64,000 nucleotides of DNA from Synaphobranchus kaupii. Its lineage: Eukaryota; Chordata; Actinopteri; Anguilliformes; Synaphobranchidae. The notes beneath the pieces were generated by a model. The model ran no database searches. It was not told the DNA's origin and worked only from the letters and a program-made list of their open reading frames with translations. Below, piece after piece: positions 10,865 through 21,946 of this stretch (the first letter of the stretch is position 1; every line of letters starts with the position of its first letter). Made by a program: the position numbers and the translations under genes. The stretch spans positions 110,098,407 to 110,162,406 of the forward strand of contig CM056377.1 in assembly GCA_029718625.1 (NCBI GenBank). The letters are read 5' to 3'.

Positions 10865-12318
10865 ATTCTGGATCTGGTGCTATGTAATGATCCTGGCAGA
10901 ATTTGCAGCACAGAGGTAGTGGAGCCACTTGGGACAAGTGAACACTGTGCAGTTAGTTTTGAGGTACTGTGGCAAATTAAGTGGGCAAATTTAGGCAAAT
11001 TAAGAGGGCATCTTAGTCCAGGCATGCCAACTTTAACAAGATGCGAGAGTATTTAAGTAATATAGACTGGGCACAACTGACTGCAAGACAATGAAAAGTG
11101 GGGCAGGTTCAAAGGGTTCTTCTTGATGCATGTAAATTCAATTTTCCAAAGGTAAAGAAAAGTAAGCTGAAAAAGCAGTCTCCACATTGGATGAATAAAG
11201 TTATACAGAAGAGTTTGAGGGAAAAGAATACATTTTAAGATATAAAAGATATATAAAGACAATACTGAGAGTAATAAGGCAAATTATTGTAATATGTGTG
11301 CTAAAGTTAAAAAAGAATTAAGGGTAGCCAAACTTTTTTTGAATGGAAAATTGCTCAAGATGCAAAACGTAATCCTAAATGTTTCTTTCAAAACTGCAGT
11401 AGGAAAATGAAAGATGTTAAGTGAATTAGGAACAAGGCAAGGATATTGCTGATGCCTTAAACAGTTTTTTTTTAGTTTTACCAGAGGAGGTTACTAATAG
11501 GCTGGAAGTAATATTCAGTACTCAGAATGTCTTAGTAGATATTGAGATAGAGGGGATAGAGAAGTACTAGATATATTACACAATAATAAAAGACAAATAA
11601 GGCAGCAGGCCCTGATGATATATACCCAAGGGTACTCAGAGTTAAGCGAGATCATCTACAGTCAAGCCGGAAAGTCTGTCACCTTCTCCACGTTTTATTA
11701 CGTTACAGACATATTCTACAATAGATTGGGTTCATTTTTTGTCTCAAAATTCTACACAAAATAGCCCATAATGACAAAGTGAAAACAGGTTTTTAGACAT
11801 TTGTGCTAATTTATTAAAAATCAAAATGTAAAATATATGTACACAAGTGTGCGCACCCTTTGATATAAACCACTGGCAGGTATTTTTAGACGGTCTTTAG
11901 AAACTGGAGAAATACCAGACAACTGGAAAAAAAGGTGATGTAATACCAATATACATGTATAAGAAAGAAGATCGGACCGATCCAGGAAACTATAGGCCTG
12001 TCAGTTTAACTTGTATCCCATGTAAAATATTTGAATCTATCATCAAATTGTAATTATTTCTTGAAAATAACAACATCTCAAGAGATAGCCAACATGGTTT
12101 TCGCAGGGGACGGTCATGTCAGACAAACTTTTTGGCATTCTTTGAGGAAGCTACCAAGTGTTTTCATTGTAACAGGCTTATGATATTATATACCTAGATT
12201 TCCAAAAAGCATTTGATAAGGTACCACATGAGAGAATCATGATCAAAATGAAGACAGTATTAACTATAGGAAGCATTTCAGAATGGGTTCAGAACTGGCT
12301 ACAGGGTAGAACACACAG
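10442..12318 (+). mobile_element. CR1/Rex1-like non-LTR retrotransposon, degenerate, 5' and 3' incomplete
   Basis: The endonuclease part is open at about 10490-10863 (RGGGVALYVKD, GVCYRPPASDNS, SMGDFNYPAIHW, the APE-type GDFN block), and LDLVLCNDP follows after a stop. The reverse transcriptase is recognisable in broken frames at about 11880-12318: GDVIPIYMYKK, DPGNYRPVSLTCIPCKIFE, QHGFRRGRSCQTNFLAFFEEAT, then SISEWVQNWLQGRTHR. Stops and frameshifts are frequent. A Tc1-type terminal fragment (11655-11870) interrupts the RT. The LINE is split at 12318 by a Harbinger-like element and resumes with a short piece at 15637-15652 (RVVG in frame). Confidence 0.8.
11655..11870. mobile_element. Tc1-type short insertion inside the LINE
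   Basis: The stretch from acagtcaagccggaaagtc to gcgcaccctttgatataa separates two adjacent RT blocks of the LINE. Phrases such as ttctacacaaaatagccc and aatgacaaagtgaaaacagg are typical of Tc1-like MITE ends in fish. I cannot place the exact borders. Confidence 0.5.
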
Positions 12319-13597
12319 GGCCCTATCTTGGCGATCTTGGCGCTTAGTCTATGCGCATGGCGTAAAGTCCATTTTGGGCGTGTCCAAGTCCACTTTTGCT
12401 ATTTTAACGGCGTGTTTTTTGGGCGCTAAGCACGGCGCAAGGTGCAACTGGGCTGAGTCGCTTCATTAATTATAGGTGTGTCTTGGGCGTGACATGCAAT
12501 AAACCAATCAAAATGTCATATCCCATTCCCTTTAAAAGCCTGCTTTTCCACCTTGGCGGATTGCTTGATGGCGAAACAGACATGCTTGTAGGCCTACTGT
12601 TTAGTGTGATCAAGGAATAGGCTAAATGGAGTATGATCAATATTATTCGGACTAACCATTAGCCTATGAGTTCCCGGTAATTCCAGACAGGGCTGTTATT
12701 TTACAAAATATATGCGGTTAAATTTCGTTAAAAGGACCTGCAACAGCTGAGAATAAGCTATCAATGGCTTCAGTCTCACCTTAGAAAACGCAAAATTAGC
12801 CTGCTTGTTCAGCGAATTTCGTTTGATTATGCAATGAAAGTGTCAAACATCAATTCCAAGAGGCTGTTCTCATGGAGTTCAAGCTTCATCCAAAGTTCAT
12901 TAGGCTACCTGCATAGTAGGCTAATATTGATTAATAACATACATACCGTTATTTTGCCTTAATGATGACACTAAATAGCCTACAATAAAGCTGTCAGGTT
13001 CGCAACCCATATGTTCACGCATATTTCCCCTTGTTTAATAATGCCATCTTTATGGAAATGTGACCAACCTGTTTTACTCGTAGCGTAATCCTTTAACACA
13101 ATCCACTTTCCCAGGAAGACAGTGAAACGTGCGATTTACAGCAGGGGAAACAGAGAACATGCAGCGCACGTGCAGAGAATGGCATTAAAATTAATTGTGA
13201 ATTAATTGTGTAACGTGCTGCAAATTTGTTTTAGTTTCTAATTAGACGCTTAGTTCTCTTTAAAATCGTTTTGTTCAGTTATGGAATAACGGGTGAAATC
13301 AGCTGGGTTTTAAACGGTGAGGGTATGGAAACCTGGTCACTGTAATTTAAAAAATATGAAGGACGAAGAATAGCTAAGGTTACAATTTAGTTAACATGGT
13401 GACATATCCGTTTTTTAACCATAGGCTATCGAAAAAAACCTTATGCACAGCGAATCCGCTGTAGCCTAGGCTATTGGAAAAACAATAAATGCAATATTCA
13501 CTGGACAAGGTTTTGAACTTTTTTCAGTCACAAACCATTCTATTTACTTACAGGCTGTATTCATAGATAAACAGAGCTGTATTGTAATGACATCTGA

Positions 13598-14999
13598 TGT
13601 AACGTTCCGTTCCCGTCCTGTCCGTTTTCCATGTTTTCCTTGTTTCCTTCCGTGTCATGTTGGATCCCTTGTCCGTGTTTCCCTCCTGGCTGTGGACTGG
13701 GCGTCTCCCTCGGGTACTTTTGGTTTCATTTTCCACTTTAGCTTCCGCCTATCACTCGCCCCTCTCGTTACTCACATTCCTCACTGCTGTGCTTCGGCAA
13801 TCACTCCTGATTTAACATCACACCTGTTTCTCGTTTTCTCCTTCACTTCCTGCACCATTTAAACCCCTGGCTGGCTGCTATTCAGCGCCAGTTCGTTGAC
13901 TAACCTACCGTGTTTGTTTCGTATCCCGTTTCTGGTCCAGTGTTTGTGAGCCTGCTGGTTCATACCTGTTCGCCTGGTTTCCTGACTGGTAGCTATCTCT
14001 GCTAAACTTTCGCTGCTGCATGCATTTACCTGTTTCCCTTCAAAACCTCCAGACGCCGCAGTTCCAGTCTTCCCGCAGCTGTGTTTGTCCTCCCCGTGTT
14101 ACGTACCTCCCGTACTCGTGTTGCGGTACCAGGACCTCTGCATGCCAGCCGGCTTACGCCAGTATTGCCCGAGCTACGCCGCACCTTCCAACTCGGCGGT
14201 GCATTCACCAGCTACAGTCCTGTCACAACACCCTGCCTTTAACCTCTGCTTTCTGCCCGGTTACTCAAGCTACCCGGTCCAGTTTCCAGTCCTGTTCCAG
14301 CCCAGTTCCGATCCAGTTTCCAGTCCAGCTCCAGTCCAGTTTCCAGTCCAGTTCCAGTCCAGTTCCGGTGTTTTAGACACCTCCGTTCAAGTCCAGTTCC
14401 GGCTTGGAACAAGTTCCGTGCCGTCCCCTGTGTTCCTGTGTGGACCTTCCGGTCCAGTTTCCAGTCCAGTTCCAGTCCAGGTCCGGTGTTTCATACACCT
14501 CCGTTCAAGTCCAGTTCCGGCTTGGAACAAGTTCCGTGCCGTTCCCGTTTCCTGAGTGGACCTCCCGGTCCAGTTTCCAGTCCAGTTCCCAGTCCAGTTC
14601 CAGTCCAGTTCCGGTGTTTTATACACCTCCGTTCAAGTCCAGTTCCGGCTTGGAACAAGTTCCGTGCCGTTCCCGTTTCCTGAGTGGACCTTCCGGTCCA
14701 GTTTCCAGTCCAGTTCCGATCCAGGTTCCAGTCCAGTTCCAGTCCAGTTCCAGTCCAGTTCCGGTGTTTTAGACACCTCCGTTCAAGCCCAGTTCCGGCT
14801 TGGAACAGTTCCGTGTTTCTTCAAGTCCAGCTCCGGCTTGGAGCAGTCCTCAGTTGGACGCTATCCTGTGTTAACTAACTAACCTGTTTTGCTCCCGTGT
14901 ACAGCTTTGGGACCACCCCAACGCTTAATAAAGTTCCACTTTCTGTAATCTGTCTCCTGGTCGTTGCACTTGGGTTCGTCCCGTATCAGGATCGTAACA
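13598..14999 (+). mobile_element. Solo LTR (1402 bp) with 5-bp target duplication TCTGA
   Basis: It begins TGTAACGTTCC and ends ATCGTAACA (TG...CA), flanked by TCTGA at 13593-13597 and 15000-15004. It has a TATA-like catttaaacc near 13857, a long minisatellite of CCAGTTCCGGCTTGGAAC-type units at about 14270-14850, and aataaag near 14926. There is no primer site or gag/pol. It is about the same length as the left LTR of the 7.65-10.23 kb pair and closely similar to it at both ends. Confidence 0.9.
14270..14850 (+). repeat. Minisatellite inside the LTR
   Basis: Units built on TTCCAGTCCAGTTCC and CCAGTTCCGGCTTGGAAC are arranged in about four higher-order blocks of some 120 bp that also contain GTTCAAGTCC and cacctcc. 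The frames are open only because of the repeat. The same kind of array lies in both LTRs at 7.8-8.2 and 9.75-10.08 kb. Confidence 0.85.
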
Positions 15000-15652
15000 T
15001 CTGAAGCGCATTTTCAGAACTTAAATGTCCGTCTATTGCCTGTGCGCGAGTTTTCCATTGAATGACAATTCACGCATTAGGTGTAAATGACAATTCGCGC
15101 ATTAGGCTTGATATAGGTGTTATCAGCTGCTTTTTAATGGATAGCCATTGTCCCGTACCATCGCACATCGCCTGGATGTTGATGGAGTGGGCTGAAAGCA
15201 ATGTAATGTGCATGGCATTCCCCTTCGCTGAGGGAAAGGTAGGCTATGGACCCTTTTATTATTATGTATTTTTTTATATAGGCTACACAATAATACTATT
15301 TCACATTGTAATCTTGATATTTTAATCATGCTTGTGCGCGCCCCTGTGTGTAACAGACAGGAGGGTACGCGCATTGTGCACACGCCTTTGTAGACGCACT
15401 TATATGCGCCGTTAAAATAACATGTATACAACTGCGACATGACTTTAGACCAGGTTAGTGGTGGTTCTAGCGCAAGCGCTTTCTGCTGGCTCAAGATAGC
15501 AATACGCCAAAAAGAGTACATGCTAGTTAAACGGCGTGAGCGTTAGGCGTTATAATGAACCTAGCGCCGGGTGTAAGATAGCAAAGACACTTGCGTTTGG
15601 GTTAGCGCCGCTTTGCGCCGGGTGTAAGATAGGGCCCAGAGTAGTAGGGGGG

Positions 15653-15850
15653 TGTCACGACCCCGGCTCGAAGGGGCCGCAACACAAATCATTTCAAAGA
15701 CAAATAAGCAACTTACAAAATGTTTTTATTAAAATATCTCTCCATAGTGGTGAGTCTCCGTGTTTGCACATGTAACCCTGAGCACTTTAGGACCCAGGCT
15801 GTAGCCTTGAGTGGGGCAGCAGGCTGCACGGTCAGGTTTATTGAGAAGGG
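15653..15850 (-). mobile_element. Possible reverse LTR end, truncated
   Basis: TGTCACGACCCCGG follows directly on the LINE remnant. A reverse poly(A) motif (tttattaaa) lies near 15726. The far end is replaced by the inverted-repeat element at 15851. No target duplication can be seen. Confidence 0.35.
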
Positions 15851-16999
15851 TCCATCTGCAGACCCGCAGACTGGCCTCACTCGTGATCGGCCTCAATCGT
15901 GATCGGCCTCATTCGTGATTACAGGAAGTTCGCAAGTGCGCATGCGCTTACAAGACGAAGGGGAAAAAAACAGAAAGAGCAGCGTGCAGGTAAAGCCACA
16001 CTGAAATAAAACAGTCGCTCGTAATTAATAGAACCTTCTGAATTTCAAAAGCAATGGTATCTAGCCTACTGAGTGAAAGTTTGAGAGTTATTCAGCTGAA
16101 GTTCCCTCGGTTGCCAGTTAGTGATAATATGCTAAAATGTACTCATTTTTATGTGAATGGTGCGTGTTGGCTCGGCTTCAGATTGTCGAAACAGCTATGA
16201 GCCATTAGTGTTAGCTATGACGTGTTACGTGCTTTATTGTTGTAATAAAAGAAAACAAAAAAGTCGCTAACACTTTGCAATAATGTTACATTAATTGAAT
16301 TGTCTCTTAATAAAAATGTAAATTACTGACTCAAGTATCATTCTTTCTTACATATTCCTCACGTAGCCTACACTCAAAAACCTTGTATAAGGGAGTATTG
16401 TGTTTGACAGCAAGCTAGACGCATGCTTGATTGGCTAAAAAGCCACAATGGGGCATTTAGTTTAAAGCTGCAATTAATGAAAAAGGCAATACAACATTAA
16501 CTATATGGATTAAGAGTGGGAAACAAGGGTGCATCAGATATGTTTAATGATATTAAATCCAGGCTAATGATCTGTATGACATATTTACAAGAGGTCCATT
16601 GATGACATAACTCAAATTCAACATTTGCTTTATCTTAATGGTTCCTTAATTTCCAGCCCTAGATCAGGATCATTGTAGGTCTCATCCCATAAAGACTGCC
16701 CACCAATAATGTAATGTAATAATCACATTCTCTCAATTCGATTGAGTCGATTTTGGCCTTTTTTGTTAAACATCTCCATTCGTCTCAAAATATCGATTCA
16801 GTGGAGAAATGCAAATGAGCATAAAATAGTTTTAAAAATTTGATCCAAGGCATTTGAAATAAGCTCATATACTGTACACATACCAATCAAAACAGTGTAA
16901 TTACCCTGAATGGTGTGCCAGAAAAGCATGCATGGTATCAAGAGGTGATTTAAAACACTATGGGACAGATCCAAACAAACTCTGATAAACTATAACATT

Positions 17000-17300
17000 T
17001 TATGCATAGTTGTATGCTAAGGAAGAAAATTTGCTGATGAGGTCACCAGATAGCAGTCCTACTTCACAACCGGGACAGGCCGCTGATGGCCTCATGACAC
17101 AGGTTCTCATTCCACTGGGCATGGCCGCCAGCTTGAGCTGCTGCCCGGGGCCAGGGATGACGGGCAGCTGGCCCATCGTTTGGCCTTGGATGACCACCTT
17201 CAGGCCCTGGTTCGAGAGAGCTCCAATCAGGGCAACTATCTACAAACAAAATATCCTCCCTGTAGAATAAACCCCTCCGTCTCTGCATGTGCACAGAGCA
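17000..17300. other. GC-rich segment with short open frames on both strands
   Basis: This is a GC-rich island in an AT-rich element. The - strand reads openly, with phrases such as VIQGQTMGQLPVIPGPGQQL, which resembles low-complexity transcription-factor sequence, but the + strand is equally open. It may be a captured exon or chance. I do not call a gene. Confidence 0.25.
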
Positions 17301-18366
17301 AAATTTGGTGGGCGGGGCTTAGAATAGAGATTGGAGGGAGGAGAGCAAAAGGGAAGTCTTTTAGCCTTCTGTATTTTCAAACTTGCCTACTGCAGCTTTA
17401 ATCCTATTTCCCCAATATTTTGCTTGTAGTGACTAAGGTTATTTAATTTATCCAATTTGTTGCCATTTCACATAAAAAATTTGTATAGATAGGCTATGCT
17501 AATGATCCAGTGTACTCATTCTGGTTTCATTATGGATCAAGCTATTTTCTCTTTTAGATAAATTTTGTTCATTGTATATTAAAAAAGTCTAATTTGCTCT
17601 ATTCATTACTTTTAAAAAATTGTGGAAGAATGAATCCTATCCAGGATTGTTAAGGCCAGGGCTGGTGACTGAACACAAAAGGGACAATAGATAACAAGGG
17701 TAGTAGTGGATCAAAAAGTTTTAGTTTATTTATAGCAGTCCTGTAACAGCAAGGACATGAATGATGAATATATGAATGATGGAAATAAGGTGGCTCTGGA
17801 GAGAGGTTGTTCGGCACACACTGAATGTGAGGCTGGAAAAAAGAGACACGAGAAATCGATACTCTACATCAGGAGTATGTTAAAATCAGCAATAGTTGTT
17901 CATCACTGGTAGAACAATAGCAGTCAGGCGGAAAGTTTGACAATAGAGGGTAGAACAGAGCCCTTGGTTTGACTACCAAAGACTGGCCTATCTGGTAGCT
18001 AACACTTTACAATAAGGTTACATGAATTGGCATTAACTAATGTAGTTGTTCATATGAATTAATGATGTACAAATATTATTGAAGTATTTTCAAACATTAA
18101 CAAATGGTCTGAAATGACAAACCATTAGTTAAATGTATTTGTCAACTGTTTATTAACAGTAGGCTACAATCCGTAATGTCTGCGCCGCGCTGTGTTTAGC
18201 TGAATAGTACAACACGAGCTACTGACAACAACGTTTCGTCCTCGGTGGCTCATCCGAAGTTGATTCAGAAGCTGACATGATGTTTTCTAGCTAAGAAAAT
18301 GATTAGCTAGCTAGACCACGTATATAGCTACAGGGCGCCCTTTATCGGGCACGTCCTCGTTCAACC

Positions 18367-18447
18367 ATGTTTGAACTTCCTCGAGAGCTGATTTGCCAAC
18401 GAAAAAAAAGAAAACCAGTATTTCCCACCCACTTCAAACCAAACAAG
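18367..18447 (+). CDS. Possible first coding exon inside the 4.3-kb element
   Basis: ATG in a good context (caaccATGt) opens 27 codons ending in a splice donor (aacaag|gtatgt at 18448). The peptide is rich in basic residues mid-way (QRKKRKP, NLS-like) and ends PTHFKPNK. A CpG-containing stretch (about 18180-18360) lies upstream, as expected for a promoter. No second exon was found, so this may be chance. The function is unknown. Confidence 0.3.
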
Positions 18448-18638
18448 GTATGTATCCGCTCATTTTCATGAATATTTAACGATATTTACACATTTTATGA
18501 GCCTTTTTATCACGCCCCCTATGTGAAAAAAATGTCCGAAATCTGATTCTACTTCTGCGCTGGTGTACTACACTGCATAGTCTTGTTTACTTCGGGGGAT
18601 TTAATTAAATAAAATGTCGCTAAAACTTTAGCTAGATA

Positions 18639-19310
18639 GCCAATATATTGGTTATTCAAACGGTATCTTTCTTGATGAAATAAACTAGTAGCCTAACTGA
18701 TTCTTAAAACAACAATAATCATGAGCTTGTTTATGGATTACAACAGCCGCCCGATAATGGGCGCCCTTTCTTTGGCAGTCTCGTCTCATCTTAAAGACGT
18801 TAAAACGAAAAAAAAAAACACGTTATTGGCTTAAAAGTTAACATCGTTTTTGTAAAGAAATAAATCTCTTTTAAGCCAATAAACGATAGTTGTCTCCCCT
18901 TTTTTGACATTACTGTCTCATCTAAACTAAAAGACGTTAAAACAAAAAACTACCGGTCACGTCTAACTTACATGTTTAATATTGGCTTAAAACTTAGTTT
19001 ATCGTATTGTGAAGAAATAAACCCAATATTGACATCTTTCGGACTGCCAGGTAAACTATCCAGTTAGCCAGCTATTTTGCCAACATATTGGTTATTCAAA
19101 CGGTATCTTTCTTGATGAAATAAACTATTAATTGATTATTAAAACAACAATATTCGTGAGCTTGTTTATGCACTACAAGAGCCGCCCGATAAAGGGCGCC
19201 CCTTTTTTGACAGTACTTTCTCATCTAAAAGACGTTAAAACAAAAAAAACTACCGGTCACATCTACATGGTTATTGGCTTAAAAGTTAGCTTATCGTTTT
19301 GTGAACCTAA
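18639..19310 (+). repeat. 440-bp tandem repeat with GCCCGATAAAGGGCGCC hairpins
   Basis: The segment starting gccaatatattggttattc at 18639 recurs at 19079. Each unit carries a short palindrome of the form GCCCGATAAxGGGCGCC (18749-18766, 19184-19200). The inverse occurs at 18333-18350 and a diverged one at 19386-19400. Confidence 0.75.
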
Positions 19311-19543
19311 TAAATATAATATGTTCAATGGTATGTGCCCGAATAATATCAGTATCGTATGTTGATCACAAAAATGTCTGGTTTCCGCCCGATAACCGGG
19401 TTCGGTACGCTACACGTCTGACCAAAACAACAGCAGCAGTAGTGAGGCGGAATTCGATTAAGATTGTAGCATTAACTAATGATAAATTAAGTCCATTATC
19501 ATGGGCTAAACTTAATTACCATTAGTTAGTTACCGGTTGACAA

Positions 19544-19610
19544 ATTACATTACAGTCATTTAGCAGACGCTTTTATCCAAAGCGACATACAATAAGTGCA
19601 TACAGAAACA
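19544..19610 (-). repeat. SINE/L2-type tail fragment
   Basis: catttagcagacgcttttatc followed by caaagcgac is the complement of the well-known fish SINE/LINE tail, also seen in forward form at 26880-26936. Confidence 0.7.
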
Positions 19611-20066
19611 AATACATTAGCTAAAGGTTTGTACTTTCAATAAGGGTACGAAATAATGAAAAGTTAATCGAATGCTTTGTTAATGGATTTGTACATCATT
19701 AATTAATGTTAGCAACAACATAGCTACATTAGTTAATGTCAATTCATGTAGCCTAACATTATTGCAAAGTGTTACCGACTTTTTTTTTCTTTAATTACAA
19801 CAATAAATCACGTAACACGTAATAGCTAACACTAATAGTTGATCACTAACTGGCAACCGAGCGAACTTCAGCTGAATAACTCTCAGACTTTCACTCAGTA
19901 GGCTAGATAGCATTGCTTTTGAAATTCAGAAGGTTCCATTAATTACGAGCGATTGTTTTATTTCAGTGTGGCTTTATGCTCTTTCTGTTTTTTTATCTTC
20001 GTCTTGTAAGCGCATGCGCACTTGCGCACTCTTGCGAACTTCCTGTAATCACGAATGAGGCCGATC

Positions 20067-20090
20067 CATAGAAATATATATAGTTCTATG
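20067..20090. mobile_element. 24-bp near-palindromic insertion with 8-bp target duplication
   Basis: It begins CATAGAAATA and ends GTTCTATG. It is flanked on both sides by GGCCGATC (20059-20066, 20091-20098). The left arm of the same inverted repeat (about 15890-15920) has one GGCCGATC equivalent and no insert, so it serves as an empty site. Confidence 0.85.
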
Positions 20091-20156
20091 GGCCGATCAC
20101 GATTGAGGCCGATCACGAATGAGGCCAGGTCTGCGGGTCTGCAGATGGATGCTACT

Positions 20157-20182
20157 CATAGAAATATATATTAACTTCTATG
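20157..20182. mobile_element. 26-bp near-palindromic insertion with 8-bp target duplication
   Basis: The same core as the 24-bp insertion nearby (CATAGAAATATATATT at the left, CTTCTATG at the right), flanked by ATGCTACT on both sides (20149-20156, 20183-20190). It lies at the outer border of the 4.3-kb element. Confidence 0.8.
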
Positions 20183-20323
20183 ATGCTACTGGAGCAGAAA
20201 GGTGATTCTCGCGAGATCCAGGTACTATCGTTTGGTATTGACTACATGCTGTGCGGAGCCAGGATATGACATCGCAGCTACAGGGCGGTACTAATTTGAG
20301 TGCCCAGGAGAGAAGCGCTGTGT

Positions 20324-20370
20324 GGTAATAGGTAGTAGGCATAGGTAGTAGGTAATAGGTAGTAGGTGCA
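20324..20370 (+). repeat. Short tandem repeat of TAGGTAGTAGG type
   Basis: Four imperfect copies of taggtagtagg / taataggtag in a row. Confidence 0.8.
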
Positions 20371-20731
20371 GTCTGCGTACCTTAGCAACAACAGCAAAAT
20401 TAGTATTTCCATTAAAACTGACTTGAATTGTCTTTCCGTCTCTGTTTCTACAATGTTGAGGAATGATATTTGCTTATTGTCTTCGTTGTATTGCCTGGTT
20501 ATTGTATTTTCCAAGTTTTGCATATTTCAAACATTTGAAAGTGATTGGAAGACACAGTTGAAAGTGATTGGATGACCACCTTTTTCTTTAGACCGGGAAA
20601 AGTTTAGAGTTGCCTTTTTACTTGTCAGTCAAGATAACTAACTTAAACGAATACAGTAATTGACGTTAGCCAAATATGTCAAAGAAAAGAAATAGCCTAG
20701 TGACTAATTGTCAAAAAGGGCTTTAGTTTTT

Positions 20732-21645
20732 GAGATACCCCTCCCGGAGGTAGAACAAAAGCCAATAATGTTTTTCCTCATCTTTAAGGTCTCCCATATA
20801 TGAAATGGATTCTTGGCAAAAAATATTTTGGTGCAAAAATGGTTAAATTGATAGATATTGTTATACACCCCAAAACAAAAAAAGAACAAAAATCTAGCCT
20901 GGCCGTATGGGAGTTGACACATTTAAACTCATGTAGATTAATAATACAAGCTCTGAGAGCTTTCAAACTTTACATGCTATCAGTCAGGAAGTTGCTTAAC
21001 ATATTGGGGGGGAAATTATGTGATTATCTTGAGGAATGTAGGAAATATAGCGCTCTGAACACATAACTAAAATAAGCGGAAATGTAAAAAATCAATATAT
21101 ATACAGAATGTTCTCATTTACTTTGTAGTAACTCTGCCATGGATTGTGATAGAAACACCTATGATGGCTTGCTGGAAAGGTGTGGTTGTACTGAATCCAG
21201 CAATGTCACATGTGTAAGTGTACCTTGCATAGTCAGGGAGTTACATCCCCAAATGTATGAGGTGTCCCAAACGAAAGAAAACAAAACATTGACATACTAA
21301 CTGTATCATTATCAGGGGTGAGAAGAACATTGACACATTCAACTCAAGCAGAAGCAATGATACTATAGAGGAAATTCACTTGATTAAAAGTAAATTAAAG
21401 GTGATATTTACAACTTTTTCATCAAAACGAATAATTTTTCAAAAATAATACATCCACAGAACGTATAGAGGGGTGTAGAATAAAAGTATTAATTGTACTG
21501 AAAAAAAAATATTATAGTATAGAAATAATTGTTTTATAAATTTTGACGGGTCCAAAACATATAAATATTTACATCTGGTTACGTTGGTTACGTCGACAAG
21601 AAATGCTCTCGTAGCTCTCTGCGCTAATAGCATAAGGACGTTGAT
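20732..21645 (+). repeat. Left arm of the 0.9-kb inverted repeat
   Basis: Begins gagatacccctcccggagg and ends gcataaggacgttgat. It differs from the right arm by single bases and a 9-bp duplication (gttacgttg near 21575-21595). An 88-codon open frame (20800-21066) is repeated in the other arm with one residue changed, which reflects arm identity and is not evidence of coding. Confidence 0.9.
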
Positions 21646-21908
21646 ATCACGTGAGGCGGAGCTCAGGGGTTGCCAGATCGTAGCTCTGCGGAGGATATAC
21701 CACGAAAGACTCCTCGCTTGACATCTCTCTGTCCAATCGGGTATTTGCATGGATGTATAAAGATATTTGGCCAAGTTACCTGGCAACCACTACAATTGAA
21801 CGTTGGAACGAGAGCGGGCGAGTATGAGTGCGACACCTACTGGCCGGGAGTAATTAAACTTGCAAATATCACCTTTAAATGTATTTAATACCCCCCCCTA
21901 CCCCCACC

Positions 21909-21946
<38 letters not shown>

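Larger units (their letters stand above)
12319..15636. mobile_element. Harbinger-like non-autonomous element, 3-bp target duplication CAG
   Basis: The ends are exact inverted repeats (GGCCCTATCTT at 12319, AAGATAGGGCC ending at 15636), with CAG on both sides (12316-12318, 15637-15639). Removing the element and one CAG restores the LINE reading frame (RTHRVVG). The subterminal parts are rich in cgccgggtgtaag and gcgcttag-type repeats. No transposase is seen. A 3-bp CWG-type duplication fits PIF/Harbinger, but the family call is inference. A solo LTR sits inside it. A second copy's right end is at 40535-41033. Confidence 0.75.
15851..20149. mobile_element. 4.3-kb inverted-repeat element without recognised transposase
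   Basis: The outer ends are inverted: tccatctgcagacccgcag at 15851 and ctgcgggtctgcagatgga ending at 20149. The repeat continues inward for about 0.4 kb on each side (to about 16300 and 19745) with a few indels: the left arm has about 80 bp extra near 16130-16205, and the right arm has a 24-bp insertion. The interior holds a second, nested pair starting taacacttt(a/g)caataa (18004 and near 19776 in reverse), a 440-bp tandem repeat (18639-19300) and a possible short coding exon (18367-18447). No long ORF is present. The family is not recognised. Confidence 0.75.

Noticed and set aside
14020..14882. Long overlapping frames rich in SSPVPVQF
   Set aside because: Produced by the GTTCC minisatellite in the LTR; open in several frames at once.
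13597..15000. Solo LTR as part of a complete endogenous retrovirus
   Set aside because: Target duplications abut the single LTR on both sides; no internal region in the window.
15062..15521. Frames of 87 and 132 codons on both strands
   Set aside because: Inside the non-autonomous Harbinger-like element; the related copy at 40.5-41.0 kb does not keep the frame.
20800..21066. 88-codon frame repeated in both inverted arms (also 25298-25564 on the other strand)
   Set aside because: Arms are nearly identical DNA, so conservation of the frame says nothing about coding. No motif recognised.
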